From Flavobacterium sp. N502540 (GTDB lineage Bacteria; Bacteroidota; Bacteroidia; Flavobacteriales; Flavobacteriaceae): 64,000 nt of DNA. The position numbers and the translations under genes were made by a program. Shown one piece after another: positions 1 through 6,424 of the stretch. A model generated the notes under the pieces. The model saw only the letters and a list, made by a program, of their open reading frames with translations. It searched no databases and had not been told where the DNA came from. The first letter of the stretch is position 1. Each line of letters begins with the position of its first letter. The DNA lies in the NCBI RefSeq assembly GCF_025947365.1, contig NZ_CP110012.1:186001-250000 (forward strand). The letters are read 5' to 3'.

Positions 1-87
1 TACTTCTTTTTTACATGAAAATGCTAAAGCGATAAATGCAAGCAGCATTATTTTATTACTTTGAAAGTATATTGATTTATAAGTCAT
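1..87 (-). CDS. putative lipoprotein, 5' end only (runs off the left edge)
   Basis: Only the first 29 codons are inside the window. The frame has two possible starts, ATG at 87 and ATG at 48. Both lead into a hydrophobic stretch ending LAFSCKKEV, a lipoprotein signal peptide with the Cys as the lipidation site. The product is therefore probably an exported, lipid-anchored protein, but nothing of the mature part is visible, so no function can be given. It is transcribed away from tatD, with about 155 bp between its start and the 3' end of tatD. Confidence 0.55.
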   Translation of the reverse strand, partial: MTYKSIYFQSNKIMLLAFIALAFSCKKEV

Positions 88-242
88 TAATCAATCTATT
101 TTTGGGAATTGAAATGTTTAAAATTTTATTGCTTATAGGCGCGTATAGTAGTTGCAACACGGTTTCAAATTAACAAATAAAAAACCACAAACTCACAAAG
201 TAATTTTGCAAATCTGTGGTAAAAACTAATTAAATTATAATT

Positions 243-1040
243 CTAAATCCCAAAAAAGCTTTTAGAATTTCGTGTCGTTTCTTCCGCCACTTTAGCTAAA
301 GTAATTCCTTTAAACTGTGCAATGGTGCCGGCCACAAAAGGCAGAAAAGCAGGTTCGCAACGGCGTTCGTGATATTTCTTCAAAAGGCTGTTCGGTACAT
401 TTTTAGGAAGCATAAACGGCGCATCGGTTTCGATCATCAGGCGGTCGAGCGGTACGTATTGAATGACTTCTTTTAAATGAGCGAAACGTTTGGTATCAGA
501 AATCGCTCCGGTAAAACCCAGATAAAATCCGTTATCGAGATAGGTTTTGGCTTCTTGCAGCGTTCCCGTAAAACAATGGACCACGGCTTTGGGCAATTGC
601 GGTAAATAGTCTTTGGTAATATCCATAAACTTTGTAAAAGCTGCTCTTTCGTGCAAAAACAAAGGTTTCTGTACTTCAATCGCCAATTCGAGTTGGGCTT
701 TATAACAGGTTTCCTGCACATTTCTGGGCGAAAAGTCACGATCAAAATCGAGTCCGCATTCGCCAACCGAAACTACATGTTTTAGTTCTAATAGTTTTCG
801 AAGTTTCGAAATACTCTGTGCATCGAAACTCTTCGCATCATGCGGGTGTATTCCTGCTGTCGCATACAGTACGCCCGGGTACTGCCTCGCCATCTTAGCG
901 GATTCTTCACTGTTTCGTATGCTTGTGCCCGTGAGGATCATCTGCGATACGTCGGCATCGAGTGCGTCTTGTACGACATCGTCTGTGTCGTTTTGGAATT
1001 GTTTGTTGGTTAGGTTAATACCTATGTCTATATATGTCAT
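243..1040 (-). CDS. tatD: TatD family metal-dependent deoxyribonuclease
   Basis: A 265-aa TIM-barrel metallohydrolase. The N-terminus IDIGINLTNKQF (residues 4-15) closely matches the start of E. coli TatD (FDIGVNLTSSQF) rather than the DxHxH start of YcfH/YjjV. Other family landmarks are AGIHPHD (62-68), the metal-binding Glu in GECGLDF (around 94), His130, HCFTG (155-159) and ETDAPF (204-209). The length is normal. TatD enzymes are cytoplasmic, Mg-dependent 3'-5' exonucleases linked to DNA repair and oxidative-damage tolerance. The gene stands alone; the lipoprotein start downstream is on the same strand but separate. Confidence 0.9.
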   Translation of the reverse strand: MTYIDIGINLTNKQFQNDTDDVVQDALDADVSQMILTGTSIRNSEESAKMARQYPGVLYATAGIHPHDAKSFDAQSISKLRKLLELKHVVSVGECGLDFDRDFSPRNVQETCYKAQLELAIEVQKPLFLHERAAFTKFMDITKDYLPQLPKAVVHCFTGTLQEAKTYLDNGFYLGFTGAISDTKRFAHLKEVIQYVPLDRLMIETDAPFMLPKNVPNSLLKKYHERRCEPAFLPFVAGTIAQFKGITLAKVAEETTRNSKSFFGI

Positions 1041-1194
1041 TTTTTTTAAAGTTGCTAAGGTTCTGAGAGGCTAAGGTTTCTTCCTCATTGGAACCGAATT
1101 ATTTTTTTTAAGTTGCAAAGGCTCAAAGAGGCAAAGGTTCAGAGGTTTTTGCTCTTTGAGTCTTTTTTTATTATTTTTTTTTAGCGTAATATTT

Positions 1195-1294
1195 GTCATT
1201 TCGACGTAAGGAGAAATCTTAGCAAGAAACTCTACAAAGATTGGACTCACGTTGCGGAGCTCCTTGTGGAGATTTCTCCTTACGTCGAAATGAC
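1195..1294. repeat. intergenic inverted repeat with 25-bp perfect arms
   Basis: The left arm (1195-1219) begins GTCATTTCGACGTAAGGAG; the right arm (1270-1294) is its exact reverse complement, with a 50-bp spacer. As RNA or ssDNA it would form a long hairpin. From memory, palindromes of this GTCATTTCGACG type recur in many Bacteroidota genomes; that is recollection, not a search. The rest of the 1041-1479 gap holds CAAAGAGGCAAAGGTTC-like low-complexity sequence and, at 1385-1480, short repeats of CTGCGACTG and TGATCACTAAAAAC. I see no gene in the gap. Confidence 0.75.
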
Positions 1295-1479
1295 AAAAAT
1301 GGGAAGAACCTTTGCGAACCTTGCGTAAATCCTAGCCTTCTTTGCGGTTAAAATTACCACAAAGCGTTAAACACACTGCTGTACGCTCCTACTCTGAAAA
1401 CTGCGACTGCGACTGATCACTAAAAACACACCTCCACACTGAAAACTGCGACTGAACACTAAAAACTGATCACTGACCA

Positions 1480-2901
1480 CTAATCCTCCTTACTCCCATC
1501 ATCCGCCATTCTCACTAATTTAGGTGTAAATTTAGCCACTACATCCACTAAATCCTCCTGCGCTTTCATCACCTGATGGATATCTTTATAAGCCATTGGC
1601 GCTTCGTCCAGACCTGCCCCGATAAGCGTAACGCCATGATCGCTCAGGATTGATTTCATCTCTGTTGCTGTAATGTTTTTAATCGCCTGAGTTCGGCTCA
1701 TTTGTCTTCCCGCTCCGTGCGAAGCCGAATTGATCGCGTTCTCCTCCCCTTTTCCTCTCACCAAAAATCCCGGTGCGGTCATACTTCCCGGAATGATTCC
1801 CATCACGCCTTTTCCGGCCGGAGTTGCTCCTTTTCTATGCACGATCACTTCTTCGCCGTTCCAGATTTCTTTCCATGCAAAATTATGATGGTTTTCGACT
1901 TTGGCTAAAATCGTCGCTCCTAAAGCACGTTCCATTTTGTTATGGATAATCTCGTGACATGCCGAAGCATAATCTCCCGCCAAATTCATCGCCATCCAGT
2001 ATTCCTGTCCCAGTTGGGTGTTCATATCTAAATAGGCTAAGTTTTTCGCCACTTCCGGAAGTTTACAAACCTCTTTTGCAATTTTAGTATAATGTCCGGC
2101 GATTGTAGCTCCCATTCCTCTTGAACCCGAATGCGTTAACAAAGCGACATATTTTCCTTTTGGAATATTCAATACAGCATCGTCCTGAGCAAACTCCATG
2201 ATTCCGAATTCCACAAAGTGATTTCCACCACCCGAAGATCCTAATTGCGACCAGGCTTTATCTTTTAAGTTTTTCACAAACGGATTCATATTGAAAGTCT
2301 CATTCTCCAAAACCGCATGATCTGATTTGTACTGACCGTGAAATCCGTGGCCCGCTCCAAAAATAGAATTCTTAATCAATTCTTTTTTGAATTTGGCTTC
2401 GTTTTCAAAGTAAAAATCTTCCGGGATATCATAAACCGACAACGCCATTCTACACCCAATATCAACTCCAACACCATACGGAATAATGGCATTTTTTGTG
2501 GCCAGAACTCCGCCAATTGGTAATCCGTAACCCTGATGCGTGTCGGGCATTAAAGCTCCGGCAACGGTAACCGGTAATTTCATAGCTACTTCCATTTGTT
2601 TTCTGGCTCCGTCTTCGATATGATCCAGCCCGTAAGCCGAATACGCGTTTGGATTTTGATTTAAAGCAATGAAATCTTCCGGTTTTTCATTCGATTTTTC
2701 GATTAAAGCAACCGCCAGTTTGCTGAACACTTTATCGTCTATATAATTCTCCGGAGTTTCTAAGACGTTTTTGTAATGAGCAATCATTTCGTCTCTTGTA
2801 AATCCGTTTCTTTTGCTGTTTATTTTTAAGGCAATCCCGATTATTTTTCCTTCCGGAAATCCTAATTCTAATATTTCTGTACCGTTTATTTGTGTTTTCA
2901 T
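1480..2901 (-). CDS. rtcB: RtcB family RNA ligase (3'-phosphate/5'-OH)
   Basis: A 473-aa protein with all RtcB hallmarks. DIGCRM carries the metal-binding Cys150. GGGNHFVEF is at 224-232, HSGSRG at 257-262 and HHNFAWKE at 338-345. SHGAGRQMSRTQA contains His395, the residue expected to carry the GMP. RtcB joins RNA ends bearing 3'-phosphate (or 2',3'-cyclic phosphate) to 5'-OH using GTP and Mn, typically tRNA halves or damaged RNA. The length is usual for the bacterial clade. The gene lies downstream of, and on the same strand as, the RING-like protein and the tRNA-like array. A 428-bp repeat-rich gap and a hairpin at 3290-3322 separate it from the RING gene, so it may have its own promoter. 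Confidence 0.95.
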   Translation of the reverse strand: MKTQINGTEILELGFPEGKIIGIALKINSKRNGFTRDEMIAHYKNVLETPENYIDDKVFSKLAVALIEKSNEKPEDFIALNQNPNAYSAYGLDHIEDGARKQMEVAMKLPVTVAGALMPDTHQGYGLPIGGVLATKNAIIPYGVGVDIGCRMALSVYDIPEDFYFENEAKFKKELIKNSIFGAGHGFHGQYKSDHAVLENETFNMNPFVKNLKDKAWSQLGSSGGGNHFVEFGIMEFAQDDAVLNIPKGKYVALLTHSGSRGMGATIAGHYTKIAKEVCKLPEVAKNLAYLDMNTQLGQEYWMAMNLAGDYASACHEIIHNKMERALGATILAKVENHHNFAWKEIWNGEEVIVHRKGATPAGKGVMGIIPGSMTAPGFLVRGKGEENAINSASHGAGRQMSRTQAIKNITATEMKSILSDHGVTLIGAGLDEAPMAYKDIHQVMKAQEDLVDVVAKFTPKLVRMADDGSKED

Positions 2902-2968
2902 TGTTTCTTTTTTTTTTTAAAGGGGCAAAGTTGCAGAGGTTTATAGGTGCAAAGGTTCTCTACTGCTG

Positions 2969-2987
2969 CGCAGTTATTTTGCGTAGT
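2969..2987. promoter_or_regulatory. copy 1 of shared palindrome (rtcB upstream)
   Basis: CGCAGTTATTTTGCGTAGT lies about 70 bp upstream of the rtcB start. Two related copies sit upstream of the tRNA-like array at 6077 and 6165. The sequence is an imperfect inverted repeat, consensus about ACTACGCAA-N5-TTGCGTAGT, as expected for a dimeric regulator. The regulator itself is not identified. Confidence 0.5.
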
Positions 2988-3131
2988 TTTTATTTCACGC
3001 AGATTTTGCAGATTCGAGCAGATCTAAAAATGATTTGTTATAAATAATCTGCGCTTATCAGCTGAAATCTTTTTAAATCTGCGTGAAACATTAAACCTTT
3101 GAACCTTTACCTCTCTGAACCTCTGTACCTC

Positions 3132-3148
3132 CAGTTATTTTGCGTAGT
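3132..3148. promoter_or_regulatory. copy 2 of shared palindrome (partial)
   Basis: CAGTTATTTTGCGTAGT is the same element as at 2969, lacking the left-most bases of the arm. It is carried on the second of the tandem repeats upstream of rtcB. Confidence 0.4.
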
Positions 3149-3289
3149 TTTTTTTCTCGCAGATTTTGCAGATTCGAGCAGATCTAAAAATGATTTTTAT
3201 AAATAATCTGCGCTTATCAGCAGAAATCTTTTTAAATCTGCGTGAAACATTAAACCTTTGCATCTTTATACCTCCAAACATTGTCCATC

Positions 3290-3322
3290 AAACCCGACAG
3301 GCTTTTGAAACCTGTCGGGTTT
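3290..3322. terminator. hairpin after the RING-like gene
   Basis: AAACCCGACAGG pairs with CCTGTCGGGTTT around a TTTTGAAA-type loop. It lies 7 bp beyond the stop codon of the 3330-5570 gene on the minus strand. It probably ends or attenuates that transcript before rtcB. Similar CCCGACAGG hairpin sequence occurs at 26947 and half of it at 56695. Confidence 0.65.
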
Positions 3323-3329
3323 ACAAACA

Positions 3330-5570
3330 TTAATCAATTAATAATTGTGTCACAACTGCCGGATTCATCGCCCATTGGGCGGTATAAACCTCATCAGCAT
3401 TTTGATCTTCGGTGATTGTTAAACCTTGAGCTTCCGCTTTAAGTTGTAATAAACTACCTATATTCAATTTACTGTTCAATTTGGCAAGCAAAGCCTGAAC
3501 TCCTTTAAAGTCCAAACCTTGTACGACCTGACCTCCGAAAGTCATTTCCAGCCAAACGATTTCTCTTTTGGCTACATCCAAAACTCCAAAGACCAAACCT
3601 TTCGCCACATTCTGCGTCACACGAACCTGATGATCCACACAAGACGGATCGTAAGCAACTCCGGTTTTCTCCGAAATTTTCATCGGGTGTTTACTGTTCA
3701 TCCAACCTACTATCAGATTTGGCGTGATACTTCCGTTGCTGTAGGCATTGCAGGTAAAAGTCACAAACTTAGCTTTGGCTTTTGCCAATTCGTCGATGTT
3801 GATGTTGATATATTCGGCAGTTCCAATTTTATTCGGAATACTTCTCATATCACCACTATGCTGACAGCCCGTAGTCGTCAATCTACTAAACGAACAAATA
3901 TCAGAACGATCTTCGTAGGCAATATGACAGCTTAAATCCATATCCAGATGTTGAGCAGGCAAACCTGCACCCCACTGCATAAACAATCGCACTTCGTTGC
4001 CTTCAACCGGGAAACGCGTTCCCATTAAAGCTACAGGTAAATCCTGAACCGTATCACTTCGATCTCCTATTGAAACCGGAATGTTAAACAATTGCGGATC
4101 GATATAGATAGTTTTATTGGTATTTTTAACCGCTGCGAATCTTTTTTTCATTGCCAAAAGACACAAATCCTCAATCTGATTTTTCATCTCCTCTAACTGC
4201 AATTCGTCATACAAATTCAACAATGCGTTTGGGTTTACTCTTTTATTGGTTCCTCCTAAAGGCTTTACACTTCTTTGTATGTTTTTATCAAAATAATTTG
4301 ACGCATACATGTTCAGCGTAAAGATCAGTCTAGCCGGAACTTTATCGATAATTTCAGAAAAATGAGCAATCGTTTCGTCTGCTCCAAACCAAAGCATATT
4401 CGAAAATAAAGAGCGGGCAAACAAACCCGGACGTTGCTTTAACAACGCAAATGTTTTATCAGCATCAAACTTTAGCCTTGACGAATTTACTTTTCCCTGC
4501 CAAACGTCATATACCTGATTGTAAAATACATCCATTAAAAAATTCAATTTCTCAAATCCTTTTCTTTTGCTGTATTCTGCCAAACGCAAGGCACGGATAA
4601 CACGAACCCACATTCCTCTTTTTGGATGCATCGTTTCGCACATGGCTTCAACTTCCATATCCATATTATTTAACCAGTTGGCAACCATCAAACATTCTTT
4701 TCTTGAATATTTCAATTTCAAATCTTTTTGAGACGCCATTCTCGCCTGCACACTTGTATCCAAAACAGTATGAAAATGCTGTCCATTTTTAGCAGCTCTT
4801 TTAACAATAGTTTTTGGCTCGATGATCTGAAGCATTCCTGTATTCTTAAACCATAAATATCTTAAAATATCCGTTGGTGTTTTCAAAAATTGCGATGCTT
4901 CGTCTTCTTTACCGTTTTCAATCAAAAGATCGATTACAAGCATTAAAGTTTCCTTCATTGCTACCTCGGTTTTTGGTAAAGGCAAGTACTGCATAACCAT
5001 TTTTAAGGTATCTATCTGAGTGGCGTCTAAAGCGGTTTTGGATTGCAATAACGATATATAGAAATCATTTAAATCTTTTTCGGACCACAATTCCAGCATT
5101 TTTAATTTGCTTCCCTGTCCCATTTTTTCGATTTTACCAAATTCAAAAGGGGTTCCACAGAAGGGACAACCGTTGTATCTTTCTAACGGAAAAGTATTAT
5201 CGGGAATTATATGTCCGCAAGATAAAGTTGTTCCGTTTTTAGTTTTAAAAACATTTCCGAAATACGTAATAATATGATCCAAAACAGATTCTCCTGTTGG
5301 AACATTCCATTCTTTTACCAATGGTGTCCAGTTTTTATCAGTTCCTAAAACTTCTCTCAAAACTTCTAAAACCTCAACTTTATAAGTCGAACTTACATTG
5401 TTTAAAGCATGAAGTAAGGATTCTGAAAATGTAAATCCAAGTTTTGAAACATTGGCTAACAAAACTGAAGTTGTTCCTGATAAATTTTTAACGTCATTCT
5501 TAATCATTTCTGATGGAATGAAAATAGCGTTCTGACGTAAACTGATTTTTAACAATGTTGTTGTTTTCAT
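3330..5570 (-). CDS. RING-like zinc-site protein with TerD-like C-terminus (MXAN_6230/SCO0854-type)
   Basis: 746 aa, no signal peptide and no membrane segment. A zinc site is formed by C118-x-H120 and C135-P-F-C138, half of a RING-like treble clef. The middle (about 230-460) is alpha-helical and contains RPGLFARSL and DKVPARLIFTL, which I associate with the family called MXAN_6230/SCO0854 RING domain protein. The C-terminal part (about 520-720) includes VRLFMQWG, HLDMDLSCHI and a beta-rich stretch to MTFGGQVVQG, resembling the TerD fold. Function is unknown. It sits between a tRNA-like RNA array, whose last unit ends 29 bp before this ATG, and rtcB on the same strand. That supports a role in RNA damage sensing or as a scaffold, which is inference. 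Confidence 0.6.
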   Translation of the reverse strand: MKTTTLLKISLRQNAIFIPSEMIKNDVKNLSGTTSVLLANVSKLGFTFSESLLHALNNVSSTYKVEVLEVLREVLGTDKNWTPLVKEWNVPTGESVLDHIITYFGNVFKTKNGTTLSCGHIIPDNTFPLERYNGCPFCGTPFEFGKIEKMGQGSKLKMLELWSEKDLNDFYISLLQSKTALDATQIDTLKMVMQYLPLPKTEVAMKETLMLVIDLLIENGKEDEASQFLKTPTDILRYLWFKNTGMLQIIEPKTIVKRAAKNGQHFHTVLDTSVQARMASQKDLKLKYSRKECLMVANWLNNMDMEVEAMCETMHPKRGMWVRVIRALRLAEYSKRKGFEKLNFLMDVFYNQVYDVWQGKVNSSRLKFDADKTFALLKQRPGLFARSLFSNMLWFGADETIAHFSEIIDKVPARLIFTLNMYASNYFDKNIQRSVKPLGGTNKRVNPNALLNLYDELQLEEMKNQIEDLCLLAMKKRFAAVKNTNKTIYIDPQLFNIPVSIGDRSDTVQDLPVALMGTRFPVEGNEVRLFMQWGAGLPAQHLDMDLSCHIAYEDRSDICSFSRLTTTGCQHSGDMRSIPNKIGTAEYININIDELAKAKAKFVTFTCNAYSNGSITPNLIVGWMNSKHPMKISEKTGVAYDPSCVDHQVRVTQNVAKGLVFGVLDVAKREIVWLEMTFGGQVVQGLDFKGVQALLAKLNSKLNIGSLLQLKAEAQGLTITEDQNADEVYTAQWAMNPAVVTQLLID

Positions 5571-5599
5571 TTTTTTAATTTTTTAAAATTTAGATAATG

Positions 5600-5640
5600 G
5601 TGCTTCTGATTCTACCTAAAAGATCTGAAGTAAGAAGCAC
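5600..5640 (-). ncRNA. array unit E, stem-loop next to the RING-like gene start
   Basis: After GGTCAA, the strand GTGCTTCT (5640-5633) pairs perfectly with AGAAGCAC (5607-5600), enclosing ACTTCAGATC and an internal GGTAGAATC. There is no clear T-loop. The stem ends 29 bp upstream of the ATG at 5570, so it could also affect translation of that gene. Confidence 0.55.
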
Positions 5641-5664
5641 TTGACCTTAAATTGGAGTGTAATA

Positions 5665-5714
5665 GACTAACTAAGCTAAAATGGAGCGGGCGACCGCGAA
5701 GAAGTAAGTTAATC
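5665..5714 (-). ncRNA. array unit D, stem-loop
   Basis: GATTAAC (5714-5708) pairs with GTTAGTC (5671-5665) over seven pairs including one G-U. Inside are a small GC hairpin, GCGG-TCGC-CCGC, and TTTTAGCTTAGTTAG, which recalls a tRNA D-arm start (TAGCTCAGTTGG). It is the only notably GC-rich spot in the array. Confidence 0.5.
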
Positions 5715-5740
5715 TTGACCCTCGTTTATTAATGATAATT

Positions 5741-5796
5741 TTAAAACTTGTTCGGACTCGAACCGAAAGTTACCAATTGTCTGAAGTAAGTTTTAA
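5741..5796 (-). ncRNA. array unit C, mini-tRNA with T-arm and D-loop-like sequence
   Basis: A nine-pair terminal stem, TTAAAACTT (5796-5788) with AAGTTTTAA (5749-5741), closes a 56-nt element. It contains a canonical T-arm, TTCGG-TTCGAGT-CCGAA (5767-5751), and just before it AATTGGTAAC, which looks like a tRNA D-loop with its GG pair. An anticodon arm is missing. The element resembles an acceptor/T-arm minihelix. Confidence 0.65.
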
Positions 5797-5811
5797 TTGA
5801 TCATCAATAGT

Positions 5812-5928
5812 GAAGCAGATGGGATTCGAACCCACGACCCGGACATTAGAAGTGTACGAAGTAAGTTTTGATTGACCTTTTGCCGATAATCTCAAAACTA
5901 CCTGCTCTAACCGCTGAGCTACTGCCTC
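5812..5928 (-). ncRNA. tRNA-Arg(UCU)-like RNA interrupted by a 45-nt insertion
   Basis: On the minus strand: a 7-bp acceptor stem GAGGCAG/CTGCTTC with one G-U, TA, D-stem GCTC/GAGC with loop AGCGGTTA, anticodon stem GTACA/TGTCC (one T-C mismatch) with loop CTTCTAA (anticodon TCT), variable loop GGGTC, and T-arm GTGGG-TTCGAAT-CCCAT. Without the insertion the total is 72 nt, a normal tRNA length. The extra 45 nt lie between the D-stem and the anticodon stem. They contain a second hairpin (GTTTTGA/TCAAAAC) and one GGTCAA-N7-TTACTTC motif. It is not an ordinary functional tRNA gene unless the insertion is removed. Confidence 0.75.
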
Positions 5929-6076
5929 TATTATGATTGTAAAATAAAAAGGTAATGGTGTAAGTGTGTACGTTGGAAAGTTTTCTGAAGTAACTCAAAC
6001 TTGACCTGTTTTATTCTTTATTTAATTTCTATGAACGTTTGTTTTTTATTTCTGAACAAAGATTTCAAAACCAATA

Positions 6077-6095
6077 CGCAGTTATTTTGCGTAGT
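6077..6095. promoter_or_regulatory. copy 3 of shared palindrome (upstream of the array)
   Basis: CGCAGTTATTTTGCGTAGT is identical over 19 bases to copy 1 upstream of rtcB. Its presence upstream of both transcription units suggests common control. Confidence 0.5.
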
Positions 6096-6164
6096 AAAAT
6101 TTCTATTTCATTTTTTAGAAATACTATTTGTTTTATTTCTTGAGCAAAGATTTCAAAACCACTA

Positions 6165-6183
6165 CGCAATTATTTTGCGCAGT
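6165..6183. promoter_or_regulatory. copy 4 of shared palindrome
   Basis: CGCAATTATTTTGCGCAGT, preceded by ACTA. With its flanks the arms ACTACGCAA and TTGCGCAGT pair with one mismatch, making this the most symmetrical copy. Confidence 0.5.
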
Positions 6184-6234
6184 AAAAAAAGATTTTTAAA
6201 TTTGAGTAAATATTAATTTGAAAAAAGTCTATCA

Positions 6235-6352
6235 GTCCCAGAGGGACGTTATAACTATAGATTTTTCAAATGCATTTGATGAGCCCCAGCGGGGCGACAT
6301 ATTCTATCAATGAAAGGAAAATAAAGATGTCACTCCGCTGGAGCTTTTGATT
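6235..6352. repeat. dispersed REP-like element with GC hairpins
   Basis: Contains GTCCCAGAGGGAC (6235-6247), GCCCCAGCGGGGC (6283-6295) followed by GACAT, and then the related TCACTCCGCTGGAGC. Such GC-rich hairpins in AT-rich intergenic DNA resemble a repeat family I remember from many Bacteroidota genomes. It occupies most of the gap between the tRNA-like array and the HD-domain gene. Confidence 0.6.
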
Positions 6353-6424
6353 CTGTGTTATAATTTGGCTATAAATACTTAGCTCTTACAGAGCTTCTCA
6401 TAAGATTTAAATAAAAAATACCAT

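Larger units (their letters stand above)
2966..3273. repeat. two tandem ~140-bp direct repeats upstream of rtcB
   Basis: The first copy runs about 2971-3120 and the second about 3132-3273, with only scattered differences. Each carries CAGTTATTTTGCGTAGT at its left end, then GCAGATTTTGCAGATTCG, a block AATCTGCGCTTATCAG, and AAATCTGCGTGAAAC at the right. The first copy contains a perfect inverted pair, TTTCACGCAGATTT (2993-3006) and AAATCTGCGTGAAA (3075-3088), which would form a large stem. Related CGCAGATCTTGCAGATT sequence reappears near 56740, so part of this is a dispersed intergenic family. No ORF of note lies in 2902-3329. Confidence 0.8.
5600..6006 (-). ncRNA. tRNA-like RNA array with five GGTCAA-N7-TTACTTC units
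   Basis: On the minus strand the motif GGTCAA, exactly seven variable bases, then TTACTTC occurs five times (plus-strand positions 5987-6006, 5858-5877, 5783-5802 with GATCAA, 5701-5720 and 5627-5646). Spacings are 129, 75, 82 and 74 nt, close to a tRNA length. In three units (starting at 5796, 5714 and 5640) the N7 pairs with a downstream segment although the sequences differ. Two canonical T-arms (loops TTCGAAT and TTCGAGT) are present on the same strand. The stretch has no coding potential and leads directly into the RING-like gene. I read it as a structured leader or processed ncRNA. Exact ends are unknown. Confidence 0.7.
6041..6195. repeat. two tandem ~70-bp repeats upstream of the tRNA-like array
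   Basis: Copies at about 6041-6110 and 6127-6195 share TTTATTTCTTGAGCAAAGAT-like sequence, then TTTCAAAACCA, then the palindrome at 6077 or 6165, then AGTAAAA. They lie just 5' of the array on its own strand, where a promoter or operator would be expected. An open frame across part of this stretch (6001-6216 on the plus strand) is not a convincing gene. Confidence 0.7.

Noticed and set aside
2902..3329. A sigma-54 promoter for rtcB, as in E. coli rtcBA
   Set aside because: No TGGCAC-N5-TTGC-like sequence was found upstream of rtcB or of the array, and no RtcR-type regulator is present in the window.
5812..5928. A normal tRNA gene
   Set aside because: An unbroken cloverleaf is not possible: 45 extra bases separate the D-stem from the anticodon stem, so it is listed as a tRNA-like ncRNA.
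5600..6006. A CRISPR array
   Set aside because: The repeated motif is split by a variable 7-mer, the spacing is uneven (74-129 nt), spacers contain T-arms, and no cas genes are nearby.
6001..6216. 71-aa ORF on the plus strand
   Set aside because: It covers the two tandem repeats upstream of the array and has Phe/Leu-rich low-complexity sequence without a family likeness.
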